Of a stretch of 64,000 nucleotides of DNA, positions 55,466 to 64,000 are shown piece after piece. Positions within the stretch are counted from its first letter, which is position 1. Each line of letters begins with the position of its first letter. Origin of the DNA: Arthrobacter sunyaminii (GTDB taxonomy: Bacteria > Actinomycetota > Actinomycetes > Actinomycetales > Micrococcaceae); assembly GCF_018866305.1 (NCBI RefSeq), contig NZ_CP076456.1, positions 2,046,001 to 2,110,000 of the forward strand, written 5' to 3'. A program made the position numbers and the translations under genes. A model generated the notes under the pieces. It was not told where the DNA came from, searched no databases, and was given only the letters and a program-made list of their open reading frames with translations.

Positions 55466-56293
55466 CTAGAGGTTCTCCAGCGGTGTTGCTGTGTCGACGG
55501 TGGCGCTGACGGCCGCCTCGCGGGCAGCGTTCCTTTTGGCACGGCGCTTGTCATTGATGAGGCAGATCCCAACGGCCAGCCCAAAGAGCAGCAGCAGCGG
55601 TGCAGCCATGTAGAACATGGTGAGGGCGTCGCCGCCCGGAGCCGCCATGGCAGCGAAGACGCAGATCAGGAAGATGGTGATCCGCCAGTACTTGACGATG
55701 AGCTTGCCGGGCAGGATGCCGGTCATGTTCAGGCCCACCAGCACCACGGGAATGAGGAATGCAATGCCAAACGCCAGCAGGAGCCGAAGCACGAAAGCCA
55801 GGTAAACACTGGCTGTGATCACGTTGGCGCTGCCCTCGGGGGTGAAGCCGGTGAGCACCTCGATGGCACTGGGCAGAAGGATCCAGGCCAGCGCCACGCC
55901 GCCCAGGAACAGGGGTACGGACGCAGCCATGAAGCCCAGCGCCATGCGGCGTTCCTTGGTCTTCAGTCCCGGCGTAATGAACGCCCACAGCTGGTAAAGC
56001 CATACCGGGCAGGACATCAGCAGTCCGAGGAAGACGGATACCTGGATCATCTGGTCGAAGGGTGTTGCCACCCCTTCGAAGTTGATCGTGGCAAACCGCC
56101 CGTCTTCGTTGCCTACGTCCAGGACCGGTCGGGTGAGCGCGTTGAACGCCGGCATGTACAGGAAGAAACCTGCCACTGTGCCCAAAACCACGGCGATGCC
56201 GGATTTGAACAGGCGGTTGCGGGCCTCACGGAGATGGTCCTTGAGGGCCATCCGCCCTTCCGGGTTGGCTTTGCGCCCTTTGGTCAGCGCCAC
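55466..56293 (-). CDS. tatC: Sec-independent protein translocase subunit TatC
   Basis: TatC is the signal-peptide receptor of the twin-arginine export system. The 275-residue membrane protein has six predicted helices and starts NPEGRMALKDHLREARNRLF, where the Glu and Arg residues form part of the twin-arginine recognition site. WLYQLWAFITPGLKTKERRM is the conserved second cytoplasmic loop. GTG 56293 keeps the actinobacterial NPEGRM N-terminus; an ATG at 56251 is an alternative. The tatA gene ends five bases upstream. Confidence 0.94.
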   Translation of the reverse strand: MALTKGRKANPEGRMALKDHLREARNRLFKSGIAVVLGTVAGFFLYMPAFNALTRPVLDVGNEDGRFATINFEGVATPFDQMIQVSVFLGLLMSCPVWLYQLWAFITPGLKTKERRMALGFMAASVPLFLGGVALAWILLPSAIEVLTGFTPEGSANVITASVYLAFVLRLLLAFGIAFLIPVVLVGLNMTGILPGKLIVKYWRITIFLICVFAAMAAPGGDALTMFYMAAPLLLLFGLAVGICLINDKRRAKRNAAREAAVSATVDTATPLENL

Positions 56294-56298
56294 GGCCG

Positions 56299-56607
56299 TT
56301 ACAGGCTGGTGGGCGGGTTACCCGCAGGGCGCTGATCGGTCGCCGGGTTGGCGGGCGTGCCGGGGGTGGCCGGCGGAACCGGGCTGGCAGGGGTGCCGGT
56401 GGCCGAAGGGTTGTTGACGATGCGGCCCTCCACCGGGTCCTCGGCAGTGGAGCCGGACTTGTTTTCATCCTGCATCTGACGGACTTCGGACTTGAAGATT
56501 CGCAGGGACTGCCCCACGCTGCGTGCCAGGCCGGGGAGCTTGGGCGCACCGAAGAGAAGGATGGCCAGAACGACCAGAATTGCAATGTGCCAGCCTTGAA
56601 TGTTCAT
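56299..56607 (-). CDS. tatA: Sec-independent protein translocase subunit TatA
   Basis: TatA forms the protein-conducting part of the Tat system. The 102-residue protein has a short N-terminal helix, WHIAILVVLAILLF, the FGAPKLP hinge, then the amphipathic helix LARSVGQSLRIFKSEVRQMQ. The tail is long and proline/alanine rich (from about residue 60). It lies directly upstream of tatC on the same strand, so the two are cotranscribed. Confidence 0.93.
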   Translation of the reverse strand: MNIQGWHIAILVVLAILLFGAPKLPGLARSVGQSLRIFKSEVRQMQDENKSGSTAEDPVEGRIVNNPSATGTPASPVPPATPGTPANPATDQRPAGNPPTSL

Positions 56608-56639
56608 GCCGGTGTCCTTTCGTTTTGAGACAGTTTACG

Positions 56640-56978
56640 TCAGAGGTCTGGGAAGTCCCGCAGGGCGCGGGGCTGCCCGTTGGCGAGGCGACGGGCAACC
56701 CGGCGCTCCCGGCGCCCGGTCCTCCGCGACTCTTTTCCTTCTTCGTAGCGGGCCTTGGCACGGATGGGATCATCGAAGATGCCAAGTTCCTGCTCCGGCG
56801 TTCCCGCCACGGGCACCACCGCTGCGGGCACTGCAACCCCCAGTGCCGAGACGGCACCCTCCGCTTCACGCAGCGTGGCCATCAGTTTGCGGAAAATCCG
56901 CCAGCCAACCAGGGCGTAAAAGGCTGCAGCGGCGACGATCAGCGCCGCCCATATCAAAATCCAGGACCACCAAGGCAT
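56640..56978 (-). CDS. small conserved membrane protein
   Basis: The 112-residue protein has one N-terminal membrane helix, WWSWILIWAALIVAAAAFYA, then a helical stretch RIFRKLMATLREAEGAVSAL. The C-terminus is basic and cytoplasmic (GRRERRVARRLANGQPRALR). Its position between pafBC and tatA recurs in Micrococcales as far as I can tell. No function is known. It may be cotranscribed with tatAC, from which it is separated by 32 bp. Confidence 0.75.
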   Translation of the reverse strand: MPWWSWILIWAALIVAAAAFYALVGWRIFRKLMATLREAEGAVSALGVAVPAAVVPVAGTPEQELGIFDDPIRAKARYEEGKESRRTGRRERRVARRLANGQPRALRDFPDL

Positions 56979-57040
56979 AGTTCCAGCATAGTGCCGGAAA
57001 CCCCAAGCCCCGGCATTCCCGGCCCTACGTCACCCACGGG

Positions 57041-59074
57041 CTACCTGCCCTGCGGGTCCGTCCCGTAATTCTCCAGAGCCGCCCGCAGCCACCCGGCGGT
57101 TTCGCTGCGCAGTTCCTGAGGTGCGGCAACAGCCACGCTGCCTCCCTGCCGGGCGATGAACCCCGGTATCCACCGGGTATTGCCCACCCGCAGTTCCACG
57201 GCGCTGCGGCCGCGGGGCAAATCGGCGCGCCGGACGGCGTCGTACGCGCTTTCCACCCAACTGGCGGAAGGCCCGGTGATCAGGGTGACCAGGACGTCTT
57301 CCGCTCCCGGCCGGAAAAGGCCGGACGGAAAGGCTGCGTCGGCAGCCGGAGCCTGCCAGGACGCCGGGCCGCTGTCGGTTACCCGGTGGATCCGGTCCAC
57401 CCGGAAGTTCCGCACGCCTTCGGATCGGTGGCACCACGCCTCCAGATACCAGAGATCATTCACGGAGAAGAGCCGGCGCGGATCCACGGTGCGGTCCGTC
57501 ACTTCGTCCCGGCTGGGCACAAGATACCGCAGGTCCAGCTGCCGGTGGCCGGCAATGGCCTGCTGCAGGGTGTTCAGGACCGCTGCGCTGCCGTCGGGCT
57601 CGGCCAGGCGCGCGGCAACGGTGCTGCCGGCCTGTGCGGACTCCCCCGCGGCAACGCTCAGTTTTTCCAGGGCGCTGGCCAGCGCCGGGGACTCACCGAC
57701 GCCGGGCAGGGCCGCCAGCGTTTCCAGCCCCACCATCAGCGCTGCCGCTTCATCCATGCCCAGCCGGACCGGTTCGGACAGGTCGTCGGCATTGTCGATG
57801 AAAATGGAGCCGTTTTCGAAATTCACGTCCATGAGCCCGTTGGGGTAATGGCGCGGCCCGCTCACGAAGAGAAGGTTCAGGTCGGTGGCCAGCTGTGCCG
57901 GGCTGACGCCAAAGCGGCGTGCGGTGTCTTCCAGATCCGCGCCCTGATTCCCCAGCACGTAGGGCACCAGATCCAGCAGACGGGTCAGATGGCTCTGCGC
58001 GGCCGTTGAACTGGCCGCCGGCGCGGGAGCGCGCCGGGCCAGGGTGAACGCAGGAACGGGCTTGGTCTGTGCATCCAGTGCCAGACGAAGCAGTTCAGCA
58101 ACAGCTGAACGGAATTCGGGCGGGTGGACGGCAACGGCCCGGGCTCCCAGAGCCGCTGTGTCAGCCGCCAGTGCATCCAGGTCGGGGACCGTCAGCGTCA
58201 GTTCTTCCCAGCCGGCCTGCTCCGCAGGTGCCGGTTCCGCGCCGGCCCGCAGGCGCAGTTCCGCCGCCGCTCCCTCCCGGACCCGGATCACAGCCGTAAC
58301 CGGTGCAAAAACCGAGTCCAGCGAGGCCAGGGACGCATCAATGCTGAAGCTTTCGGGAACCTGATAACTGCCTTCGCCGAGCGTAACCGGTGCGCTCATG
58401 CGGGAGAGCCGAAAGAAACGCTCGGCCTTCCGGTCCAGATCCCATCCCACGACGTACCAGTGGCCAAACCGGCTGCCCATCCCCCACGGCTGCAGATGGC
58501 GCACGGTGCTGCGTCGCCGGACGGGCTTCGTTGGGGTATCGACGGCACTGCGGATGCGGTCCGCCGGGCGGTAGCCAAACGATATGGGCGTACGGGTGAC
58601 GGTGGCTTTCCAGACCGTCTCAAAATGCGGATCGTTGGTACGGATCCGGGGCTGCAGCACGCTGGCGGCAGCATCTTCGGCCTCCACTCCGCGGGCCTGG
58701 AGCTTGCGCAGGGCCCGTGCCGCCGCTGACCCCAGGGAGGCCTGCTCCCACATGCCGGCGGCCAGGGCAAGGACCGCTGATTCTTCGGGTGTGAAACGTA
58801 CTCCGGGGAGACGGTACTGATCAGCACGTATGCGGTAGCGGCGGACCGAATTGTCCTGGTCGTAGAGCGTTTCCTCGCTGTAGGACTCCACGGGGATGCC
58901 CTGCTCCCGCAGGAAGGCCTTGTCCCGGTCGAAGAGTTTTTCACGGGCAGCAGTGGACGGCGCTTCGCTGTACAGCTCAATCTCTTCGAAAAGTTCGTGC
59001 TTCGTGAAGCCCCGGCGGGTGGACAGCAGGGCAATCACGAGGTTAAGGAGGCGTTCGGTTCTGTTGGCGGACAC
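57041..59074 (-). CDS. pafBC: PafBC, fused WYL-domain transcriptional activator
   Basis: PafB and PafC are regulators that activate DNA-repair genes independently of LexA. Here they form one polypeptide of about 677 residues. The first half has a winged helix (TERLLNLVIALLSTRRGFTK) and a WYL domain (HLQPWGMGSRFGHWYVVGWD). The second half repeats this with LTRLLDLVPYVLGNQGADLE and a second WYL domain (VDPRRLFSVNDLWYLEAWCH), each followed by a WCX-like extension. A natural fusion is known for Arthrobacter PafBC. The GTG at 59074 is used; a TTG at 59083 is in frame. A TAGATT seven bases before the GTG could make the mRNA leaderless. Confidence 0.93.
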   Translation of the reverse strand: MSANRTERLLNLVIALLSTRRGFTKHELFEEIELYSEAPSTAAREKLFDRDKAFLREQGIPVESYSEETLYDQDNSVRRYRIRADQYRLPGVRFTPEESAVLALAAGMWEQASLGSAAARALRKLQARGVEAEDAAASVLQPRIRTNDPHFETVWKATVTRTPISFGYRPADRIRSAVDTPTKPVRRRSTVRHLQPWGMGSRFGHWYVVGWDLDRKAERFFRLSRMSAPVTLGEGSYQVPESFSIDASLASLDSVFAPVTAVIRVREGAAAELRLRAGAEPAPAEQAGWEELTLTVPDLDALAADTAALGARAVAVHPPEFRSAVAELLRLALDAQTKPVPAFTLARRAPAPAASSTAAQSHLTRLLDLVPYVLGNQGADLEDTARRFGVSPAQLATDLNLLFVSGPRHYPNGLMDVNFENGSIFIDNADDLSEPVRLGMDEAAALMVGLETLAALPGVGESPALASALEKLSVAAGESAQAGSTVAARLAEPDGSAAVLNTLQQAIAGHRQLDLRYLVPSRDEVTDRTVDPRRLFSVNDLWYLEAWCHRSEGVRNFRVDRIHRVTDSGPASWQAPAADAAFPSGLFRPGAEDVLVTLITGPSASWVESAYDAVRRADLPRGRSAVELRVGNTRWIPGFIARQGGSVAVAAPQELRSETAGWLRAALENYGTDPQGR

Positions 59075-59146
59075 GGAAGCCAATCTACCGCGCTCCGCCG
59101 GACGATGCGGACCGCACAGGGTTCCGGATGCAGAAGTGCGGGAACC

Positions 59147-59188
59147 AAAAAGGCGGGCCGGCAGCTGCAGTGCAGCTGCCGACCCGCC
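59147..59188 (-). terminator. intrinsic terminator after the FKBP isomerase gene
   Basis: An 18-base arm (59152-59169) and its complement (59171-59188) pair with a single mismatch. On the minus strand the stem is followed by five T residues, read as AAAAA at 59147-59151 on the plus strand. It lies between the FKBP gene and pafBC. Confidence 0.88.
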
Positions 59189-59206
59189 TCGAGACGGGGT
59201 TCCGGA

Positions 59207-59602
59207 TTAGCGGACGCCCAGCAGGTCAACCACGAAGATCAGGGACTCTCCGGGTGCCACGGCCGAACCGGCACCGCGGTCTCCGTACGCCATGGAGGCG
59301 GGGATTTCCAACCGGCGGCGGCCGCCGACCTTCATGCCCAGCAGGCCCTGGTCCCAGCCCTGGATGACCTGGCCGACTCCTACCTTGAAGTCCAGCGGGG
59401 TGCCGCGGTTCCACGAGGCGTCGAATTCCTCGCCCGTGGAAAAGGCAACTCCCACGTAGTGGGTGGAGACGGTGTCTCCGGCCTTGGCCTCGCGGCCGTC
59501 GCCCACCACGATGTCTTCGATCAGGAGATCAGTGGGTGCCTCGTGGTCCGGAAAATCAATCTCCGGCTTCTGGCGGTCGTATTCACGCTTTCCAAATGAC
59601 AT
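59207..59602 (-). CDS. FKBP-type peptidyl-prolyl isomerase
   Basis: The 131-residue cytoplasmic protein is a single FKBP domain. The core is LIEDIVVGDGREAKAGDTVS and HYVGVAFSTGEEFDASWNRG, then VIQGWDQGLLGMKVGGRRRL and AYGDRGAGSAVAPGESLIFV. The Trp in IQGWDQG and the hydrophobic pocket residues typical of active FKBPs are retained. AGGAG lies five bases before the ATG. A strong terminator follows. It is downstream of a secreted FKBP paralogue on the same strand. Confidence 0.94.
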   Translation of the reverse strand: MSFGKREYDRQKPEIDFPDHEAPTDLLIEDIVVGDGREAKAGDTVSTHYVGVAFSTGEEFDASWNRGTPLDFKVGVGQVIQGWDQGLLGMKVGGRRRLEIPASMAYGDRGAGSAVAPGESLIFVVDLLGVR

Positions 59603-59656
59603 GGTGCTCCTCGCTGCGGCGGTTTCCCGCGTTGATGCTGTGTTCAGCTACTAACG

Positions 59657-60634
59657 CTACTTGACTTCCTCGATGTCCACGACAAACACCAGCGGGCCGG
59701 ACGGGCCGTTCTGGGCCGGATCGCCGTAGGCGAGCTCTGTCGGGATGACCAGCAGCACCTTGGCGCCGGCCTTCTGGCCGGACAGTCCGTAGGTCCACCC
59801 GGAAATGACGCCGTCCAGCGGGAATTCAATTGCCTCGCCCTGCTCGTAACTGGAATCGAAGGTCTCGCCGTCGCGGAGGCCAACGCCCAGGTAGTTGGCC
59901 TTGACGGTGCTGGTCTCGGTCAGGGCAGCGCCCTCGCCTTCTTCGAGCACCTTCACGATGAGCTTTTCAGGTTCCACGGCGTCCTCGGGGATCTCCACAG
60001 CGGGAACGCCGTCGTCACCGAAGGTCACCTTGGGGAGCTTGCCGTCCCCTTCAAGGGCAGCAACTTCATCCTGGCTCATCAGGAGCGTGCCGTCCGCGTT
60101 TCGGGCGGCCGCCTCGTCCTTGTCCAGCATCGGAACGGTGTCCTGGGTGCTCAGGACGTTGAGCACCATCACCTGGGTGGGCTGCTCCTCTGCGTCCTCG
60201 GCACCGCTGGCCTGGGCCTGGGCGTCAGGGAAGGCGTAGGCAATCTGGGAGCCAACCTTGGCTCCCAGAAGGACCTCGTAGAGCACCGGGTCCTGTTCCT
60301 TCAGCATGTCATTGACCGGCAGCGTGGAGGCCGCCTGTGAGTAGGTGTCCCCCAGCACGCTCGCATCTTCGGCGTTCAGCGCCACAAACTTGAAGGTGAT
60401 GCTCTGGCCGTCGGCTACTTCTTCGCCGTCACCGATGTGAACAACCTTGGCGGCACTTTCGGTGATGTCCAGCGGAGCATCGAACTCCACTTCGGGAACC
60501 GTCTCCGCGTCTTCGACCTTGACCTTCACGGAGTCAAACACTCCGGCCTGTCCGGCGGATTTTTGCTCTTCCTCTGTGCCGCAGGCGGACAGGAAAAGCA
60601 GGGCGGACAAACTTACGGCTAGTACTTTTCGCAC
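59657..60634 (-). CDS. FKBP-type peptidyl-prolyl isomerase lipoprotein
   Basis: This 325-residue protein has a lipoprotein signal, RKVLAVSLSALLFLSACG, with the lipobox Cys. The C-terminal half is a typical FKBP domain (VLEEGEGAALTETSTVKANY, VISGWTYGLSGQKAGAKVLL). The N-terminal half shows a second, degenerate FKBP-like unit (VVHIGDGEEVADGQSITFKF and YEVLLGAKVGSQIAYAFPD), so it seems to be a tandem FKBP. It is expected on the outer face of the membrane, aiding folding of exported proteins. The GTG at 60634 has AAAGAAG upstream. Confidence 0.9.
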   Translation of the reverse strand: MRKVLAVSLSALLFLSACGTEEEQKSAGQAGVFDSVKVKVEDAETVPEVEFDAPLDITESAAKVVHIGDGEEVADGQSITFKFVALNAEDASVLGDTYSQAASTLPVNDMLKEQDPVLYEVLLGAKVGSQIAYAFPDAQAQASGAEDAEEQPTQVMVLNVLSTQDTVPMLDKDEAAARNADGTLLMSQDEVAALEGDGKLPKVTFGDDGVPAVEIPEDAVEPEKLIVKVLEEGEGAALTETSTVKANYLGVGLRDGETFDSSYEQGEAIEFPLDGVISGWTYGLSGQKAGAKVLLVIPTELAYGDPAQNGPSGPLVFVVDIEEVK

Positions 60635-60742
60635 ACTACTTCTTTCAGTGGTGGACAGATGGGGCCCGCGCTTTTTCCGGCGGAGCCGGATTTTGGGCGC
60701 GGACAGTCGAGATAAGACTAACGTTTCTCCCTGTGCGCTGCC

Positions 60743-62104
60743 TTAGAGCGTGGCCAGGAGGGCTTCCACCCGCTCATCCACTGCAGCGAACGGATCCTTG
60801 CACAGGACCGTCTGCTGCGCCCGGTCATTCAGCTTCAAATGCACCCAGTCGACCGTGAAGTCACGGTTGGCAGCCTTGGCCCGGCGGACAAAATCACCGC
60901 GCAGCTTGGCCCGGGTGCTCTGGGGCGGAATATCCACGGCTTCCTTGACGTCGCTGTCCTCCACCACCCGTGCCGTTTCCCCGCGGGACTGAAGGAGATA
61001 GAAGAGTCCGCGGCGCCGGGAAATGTCATGGTAGGTCAGATCCAGCTGCGCCAGCCGCGAAGATGACAGCTCCAGCGAATCGCGTTCTGCGTACCGGTCG
61101 ACAAGCTTCTTCTTGATGGCCCAGTCAATTTCCGTGTCAATACCGGAGGTGTCCTGTGACTCAATGGCATCCAGGGTCCGTTCCCACAGATCCAGCACCC
61201 GGGGGACGTGGCGGTTGTGGGCCCCGTTGGCCGCCACGAAGTCCTGTGCCTTGGCCAGAAATATGCGCTGCAGCTCAAGGGCGGTCATGGTTGACCCGTT
61301 GGCAAGCTTCAGCGGCAGTGAACCGGTCAGGTCGTGGGATATCTCCCGGATGCTGCGGATGGGATTCTCCAGGCGTAAATCGCGCATCACCGTCCCCGCT
61401 TCGATGACGCGGAGCATGAGGTCCACGGAACCGACCTTCAGCAGCGTAGTGGTCTCGGACATGTTGGAATCCCCCGCGATAACGTGCAGCCTGCGGTAAT
61501 GCTCGGCGTCGGCGTGCGGTTCGTCGCGGGTGTTGATGATGGGACGGGACCGGGTGGTGGCGGAGGACACGCCCTCCCAAATGTGGTCCGCGCGCTGGGA
61601 GAAGGCATACAGGGACCCGGATTGCGTCTTGAGCACCTTGCCCGCGCCGACCAGCAGCTGCCGGGTGACCAGGAACGGGATAAGAATGTCCGCCAGGCGG
61701 GAGAATTCCAGGCGCCGCGGAATCAGGTAATTCTCGTGGCTTCCGTAGGAGTTCCCCGCAGAGTCAGTGTTGTTCTTGAACAGGTAGACGCTGCCGTTGA
61801 ACCCCTCGGCCCGCAGCCGGTCCTCTGCCTCATCGACGAGGTCGTCCAGAATCAACTCACCGGCCCGGTCATGCGCCACGAGCTGGGCGAGGTCATCGCA
61901 TTCAGCGGTGGCGTACTCCGGATGGGAACCGACGTCGAGGTAGAGCCGCGAACCGTTGGTCAGGAATACGTTGGAGGACCGCCCCCAGCTGACTACTTTC
62001 CGGAACAGATAACGTGCCACTTCCTCGGGTGAGAGCGGACGGGAGTCAGGACCCGAGTAGGCAATTCCAAACTCGGTTTCAATCCCAAAGATCCTGCGGT
62101 CCAT
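60743..62104 (-). CDS. pafA: Pup-protein ligase PafA
   Basis: PafA attaches Pup to lysines of target proteins. The 453-residue protein begins [20 protein letters not shown] with the glutamine-synthetase-like ATP/Mg site. The conserved catalytic Asp lies in [20 protein letters not shown]. Further conserved blocks are [20 protein letters not shown] and [20 protein letters not shown]. Its ATG overlaps the prcA stop (TGATG), showing translational coupling with the proteasome genes. The closely related dop is not in the window. Confidence 0.96.
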   Translation of the reverse strand: MDRRIFGIETEFGIAYSGPDSRPLSPEEVARYLFRKVVSWGRSSNVFLTNGSRLYLDVGSHPEYATAECDDLAQLVAHDRAGELILDDLVDEAEDRLRAEGFNGSVYLFKNNTDSAGNSYGSHENYLIPRRLEFSRLADILIPFLVTRQLLVGAGKVLKTQSGSLYAFSQRADHIWEGVSSATTRSRPIINTRDEPHADAEHYRRLHVIAGDSNMSETTTLLKVGSVDLMLRVIEAGTVMRDLRLENPIRSIREISHDLTGSLPLKLANGSTMTALELQRIFLAKAQDFVAANGAHNRHVPRVLDLWERTLDAIESQDTSGIDTEIDWAIKKKLVDRYAERDSLELSSSRLAQLDLTYHDISRRRGLFYLLQSRGETARVVEDSDVKEAVDIPPQSTRAKLRGDFVRRAKAANRDFTVDWVHLKLNDRAQQTVLCKDPFAAVDERVEALLATL

Positions 62105-62895
62105 CAGTCTCCCTCCGGGCCGGACAGCAAACGGTCCAGCTCTACGGTGTTGATTCTCCGGAATGCCCGGACCGTTCCCCGTGAGGACATCGGATTACGA
62201 TCCAGGACCGCCACTTCCAGCAGCCCTGCCCCGAGGCGCTCCGGGGCAGCTCCGGCGTCGGCAGCGCTGCCGGGGTTTCCGTAACCGGAGGATCCGTTGG
62301 CGGTGCCCGTGGGCTCCGCAGGGGCGCGGGTGGCGGAGAGGGCACCAACGGCCGTGCGGATGGCATCGGGAAAACCGGTGTCCTGGTTCCAGGACCGGGC
62401 CAGTGCCTCATTGACGACGTCCGCCTGACCGCCCATGACCACGTAGTTGCTTTCATCGGCTATCGAGCCGTCGAACGTCAGCCGGTACAGGTGGTCCTGG
62501 TACGGTTCGGCACCCACTTCGGCCACAGCCAGTTCCACTTCGAACGGCTTTCCTTCCGTCGTGAAGACGGATCCCAGGCTCTGGGCATAGACGCTGGCGA
62601 GGCCGCGGGCCGAAACGTCATCGCGCGAGTAGGAATAGCCGCGTACATCGGCGTAGCGGACACCGGCCTGGCGCAGGCTCTCAAACTCGTTGTATTTGCC
62701 GACTGCGGCGAACCCGATCCGATCGTAGATTTCCCCGAGTTTGTGCAGCGACGGCGAGGGGTTCTCCGCGACCAGCGCGATGCCGTCGCGGCAGGTCAGC
62801 ACCACCACGGAGCGTCCCCTGGCGATGCCTTTGCGGGCAAAGTCCGCCCGGTCCTTCATCAGTTGTTCGGGAGATACATAGAACTGCTGTGTCAT
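62104..62895 (-). CDS. prcA: proteasome alpha subunit
   Basis: PrcA forms the outer rings of the 20S proteasome. The 263-residue protein starts [20 protein letters not shown] and has the alpha-type body [20 protein letters not shown] and [20 protein letters not shown]. The catalytic Thr is absent, as expected. A Gly/Ala/Pro-rich insertion (around [20 protein letters not shown]) lies before the C-terminal strand. It is two bases downstream of prcB and overlaps pafA. Confidence 0.95.
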   Translation of the reverse strand: MTQQFYVSPEQLMKDRADFARKGIARGRSVVVLTCRDGIALVAENPSPSLHKLGEIYDRIGFAAVGKYNEFESLRQAGVRYADVRGYSYSRDDVSARGLASVYAQSLGSVFTTEGKPFEVELAVAEVGAEPYQDHLYRLTFDGSIADESNYVVMGGQADVVNEALARSWNQDTGFPDAIRTAVGALSATRAPAEPTGTANGSSGYGNPGSAADAGAAPERLGAGLLEVAVLDRNPMSSRGTVRAFRRINTVELDRLLSGPEGD

Positions 62896-62897
62896 GG

Positions 62898-63722
62898 TCA
62901 GCCCTCCAATCCTGCTGCGGACCGGCGGCTAACCAGTTCCTGGGCCGTTATGTGCAGTTCCCGTTCCGGGATTTCCCTGGCACCGGCGCTGTTGACCACG
63001 TACACCACAGGCCACAGCTGCCGCACGAGGTCCGGGCCGCCGGTGGCGGAGTCGTCGTCGGCCGCGTCATAGAGGGCTTCCACTGCCACGGCCACCGCCT
63101 GCTCCTCGTCCAGCCCCGGCTTCCAGAGCTTCTTGAGTGCTCCGCGCGCAAACACCGATCCGGAACCCACGCTGTGGTGTTCGTACTCCTCGTAACGCCC
63201 ACCCGTGACATCGTAGGAAAACAGCCGGCCGAGGTGGCGTTCGGTGTCATAACCTGCAAACAGCGGCACCACCGCAAGCCCCTGAAGCGCCAGGGGCAGA
63301 TTGGAGCGCACCATGGCCGCGAGCCGGTTGGACTTGCCGTCCAGGCTCATGGGCGTTCCTTCGATTTTGTCGTAGTGCTCCAGTTCCACCTGGAACAGCC
63401 GGATCATGTCGATGGCCAGTCCGGCCGTTCCGGCAATGCCGACCACTGAGTAGTTGTCCGCCGGAAAAACCTTCTTGATGTGTCGGCTGGCAATCATGTT
63501 TCCCATGGTTGCCCGCCGGTCGCCGGCCATCAGCACCCCGCCCGCATAGGTCAGGGCCACAATGGTGGTGGCCTGCGGTGCGGCCGCAGACGTTGACGCT
63601 GCAGAAGCCGGGCCCAGCCGGCGGGATGACGGCAGAAGCTCAGGGTGGTGGCGGGCGAGATGATCGCTGAAGGACGGCGGCGCCGCCCCGTGAACCGCTG
63701 ACGCGGGGTCCTGAGGGGTCAT
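62898..63722 (-). CDS. prcB: proteasome beta subunit
   Basis: PrcB is the proteolytic subunit of the 20S proteasome. A propeptide of about 51 residues precedes the mature N-terminus [20 protein letters not shown], where Thr52 becomes the catalytic threonine after self-cleavage. The conserved Asp in AGDRRAT and Lys in [12 protein letters not shown] support activity. The protein is 274 residues, the family length. It follows pup by three bases and precedes prcA. Confidence 0.95.
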   Translation of the reverse strand: MTPQDPASAVHGAAPPSFSDHLARHHPELLPSSRRLGPASAASTSAAAPQATTIVALTYAGGVLMAGDRRATMGNMIASRHIKKVFPADNYSVVGIAGTAGLAIDMIRLFQVELEHYDKIEGTPMSLDGKSNRLAAMVRSNLPLALQGLAVVPLFAGYDTERHLGRLFSYDVTGGRYEEYEHHSVGSGSVFARGALKKLWKPGLDEEQAVAVAVEALYDAADDDSATGGPDLVRQLWPVVYVVNSAGAREIPERELHITAQELVSRRSAAGLEG

Positions 63723-63725
63723 CCG

Positions 63726-63929
63726 CTACTGTCCGCCCTTCTGGATGAAGCCACGGACAAATTCCTCGGCATTGTTTTCCAACACGCCGTCAATCTCGTC
63801 CAAAAGGTCGTCGACACCTTCGGTCTGCGCTGACGCGCCCGCTTCCGGGCCGGCTTCGGGAGGAGGCGTCTCTTCCAGTTCCTCTTCCCCGGTGCGTCCT
63901 TCGGTGTTCCTGCGGTCCTGGGTTGCCAT
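63726..63929 (-). CDS. pup: prokaryotic ubiquitin-like protein Pup
   Basis: Pup is the tag that directs proteins to the mycobacterial-type proteasome. The 67-residue protein is acidic and largely disordered. A coiled-coil-prone segment [20 protein letters not shown] binds the ATPase ring, and the C-terminus is FIQKGGQ. The final Gln means that it is made inactive and must be deamidated by Dop before ligation by PafA. The ATG follows GGAAGGCAGG. No dop sequence is recognisable in the remaining 71 bases to the right edge. Confidence 0.95.
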   Translation of the reverse strand: MATQDRRNTEGRTGEEELEETPPPEAGPEAGASAQTEGVDDLLDEIDGVLENNAEEFVRGFIQKGGQ

Positions 63930-64000
63930 GATGCCTGCCTTCCTTGGCCGGAGTCCGGCCCTGTGACGGGTCCTGACAATCGGAACCCAACTGCTAGTGC

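Noticed and set aside
55463..56335. 290-codon plus-strand frame across tatC
   Set aside because: Antisense shadow of tatC; no start signal and no similarity.
60668..60700. GC hairpin flanked by T runs in front of the FKBP lipoprotein gene
   Set aside because: On the transcribed minus strand the stem is followed by A residues, so it is not an intrinsic terminator for these genes.
63930..64000. Possible end of dop at the right edge
   Set aside because: None of the minus-strand frames in these 71 bases shows recognisable Dop sequence, so only the pup ribosome binding site is supported.

Overview
The window is high-GC actinobacterial chromosome, most likely Arthrobacter or a close Micrococcaceae relative. 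The evidence is the Pup-proteasome gene order (pup, prcB, prcA, pafA, fused pafBC, tatA, tatC, helY), RbpA beside a polyprenol-phosphate mannose synthase, a DUF4193 zinc-ribbon protein, a DUF222/HNH endonuclease and frequent GTG starts. I found no rRNA, tRNA, CRISPR array, insertion sequence or phage gene.

Region 1 (1-12.2 kb) opens with the N-terminal part of an FAD-linked sugar-alcohol oxidase. A minus-strand L-arabinose block follows: aldose 1-epimerase, a LacI-type regulator, araB, araD and araA, with a 14-bp palindromic operator in front of araB. Next come a two-gene ABC exporter, a divergent NarL-type two-component system and a GH13 alpha-glucosidase.

Region 2 (12.4-26.5 kb) holds an MFS transporter, a stand-alone LigD-type polymerase whose 3' end carries a triple 22-bp repeat, and nhaA behind a leader that looks like a riboswitch or attenuator. 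It continues with a GT2 glycosyltransferase, two alpha/beta hydrolases, a PlsC-type acyltransferase, a dicarboxylate transporter with two convergent tartrate/malate dehydrogenase paralogues, a small ATPase, and a zinc alcohol dehydrogenase.

Region 3 (26.6-35.1 kb) is a carbohydrate catabolic cluster: a LacI regulator, an ABC importer without its own ATPase, two Gfo/Idh/MocA oxidoreductases, a TIM-barrel isomerase and a ThuA-like protein. Its promoter region combines a CRP/GlxR-like site with CGAAA-N-TTTCG-type operators.

Region 4 (35.1-42.4 kb) is accessory. It carries DUF3626, DUF222/HNH, an ATPase with duplicated upstream repeats, an apparently leaderless HTH/double-Clp-N pair, and an ECF42-type sigma factor with its DGPF partner. 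An 849-bp non-coding stretch follows. It contains a 28-bp site with the architecture of the chromosome-dimer-resolution site dif and four repeats resembling one dif arm, so this may be the replication terminus.

Region 5 (42.4-64 kb) is conserved core: DUF4193, a SOUL protein, peptide deformylase, an S9 peptidase, an RlmA-type methyltransferase, NfeD/SPFH, rbpA, the mannose synthase, an amidohydrolase, helY, tatC/tatA, pafBC, two FKBP isomerases, pafA, prcA, prcB and pup. dop is not in the window; it would be expected just beyond the right edge.
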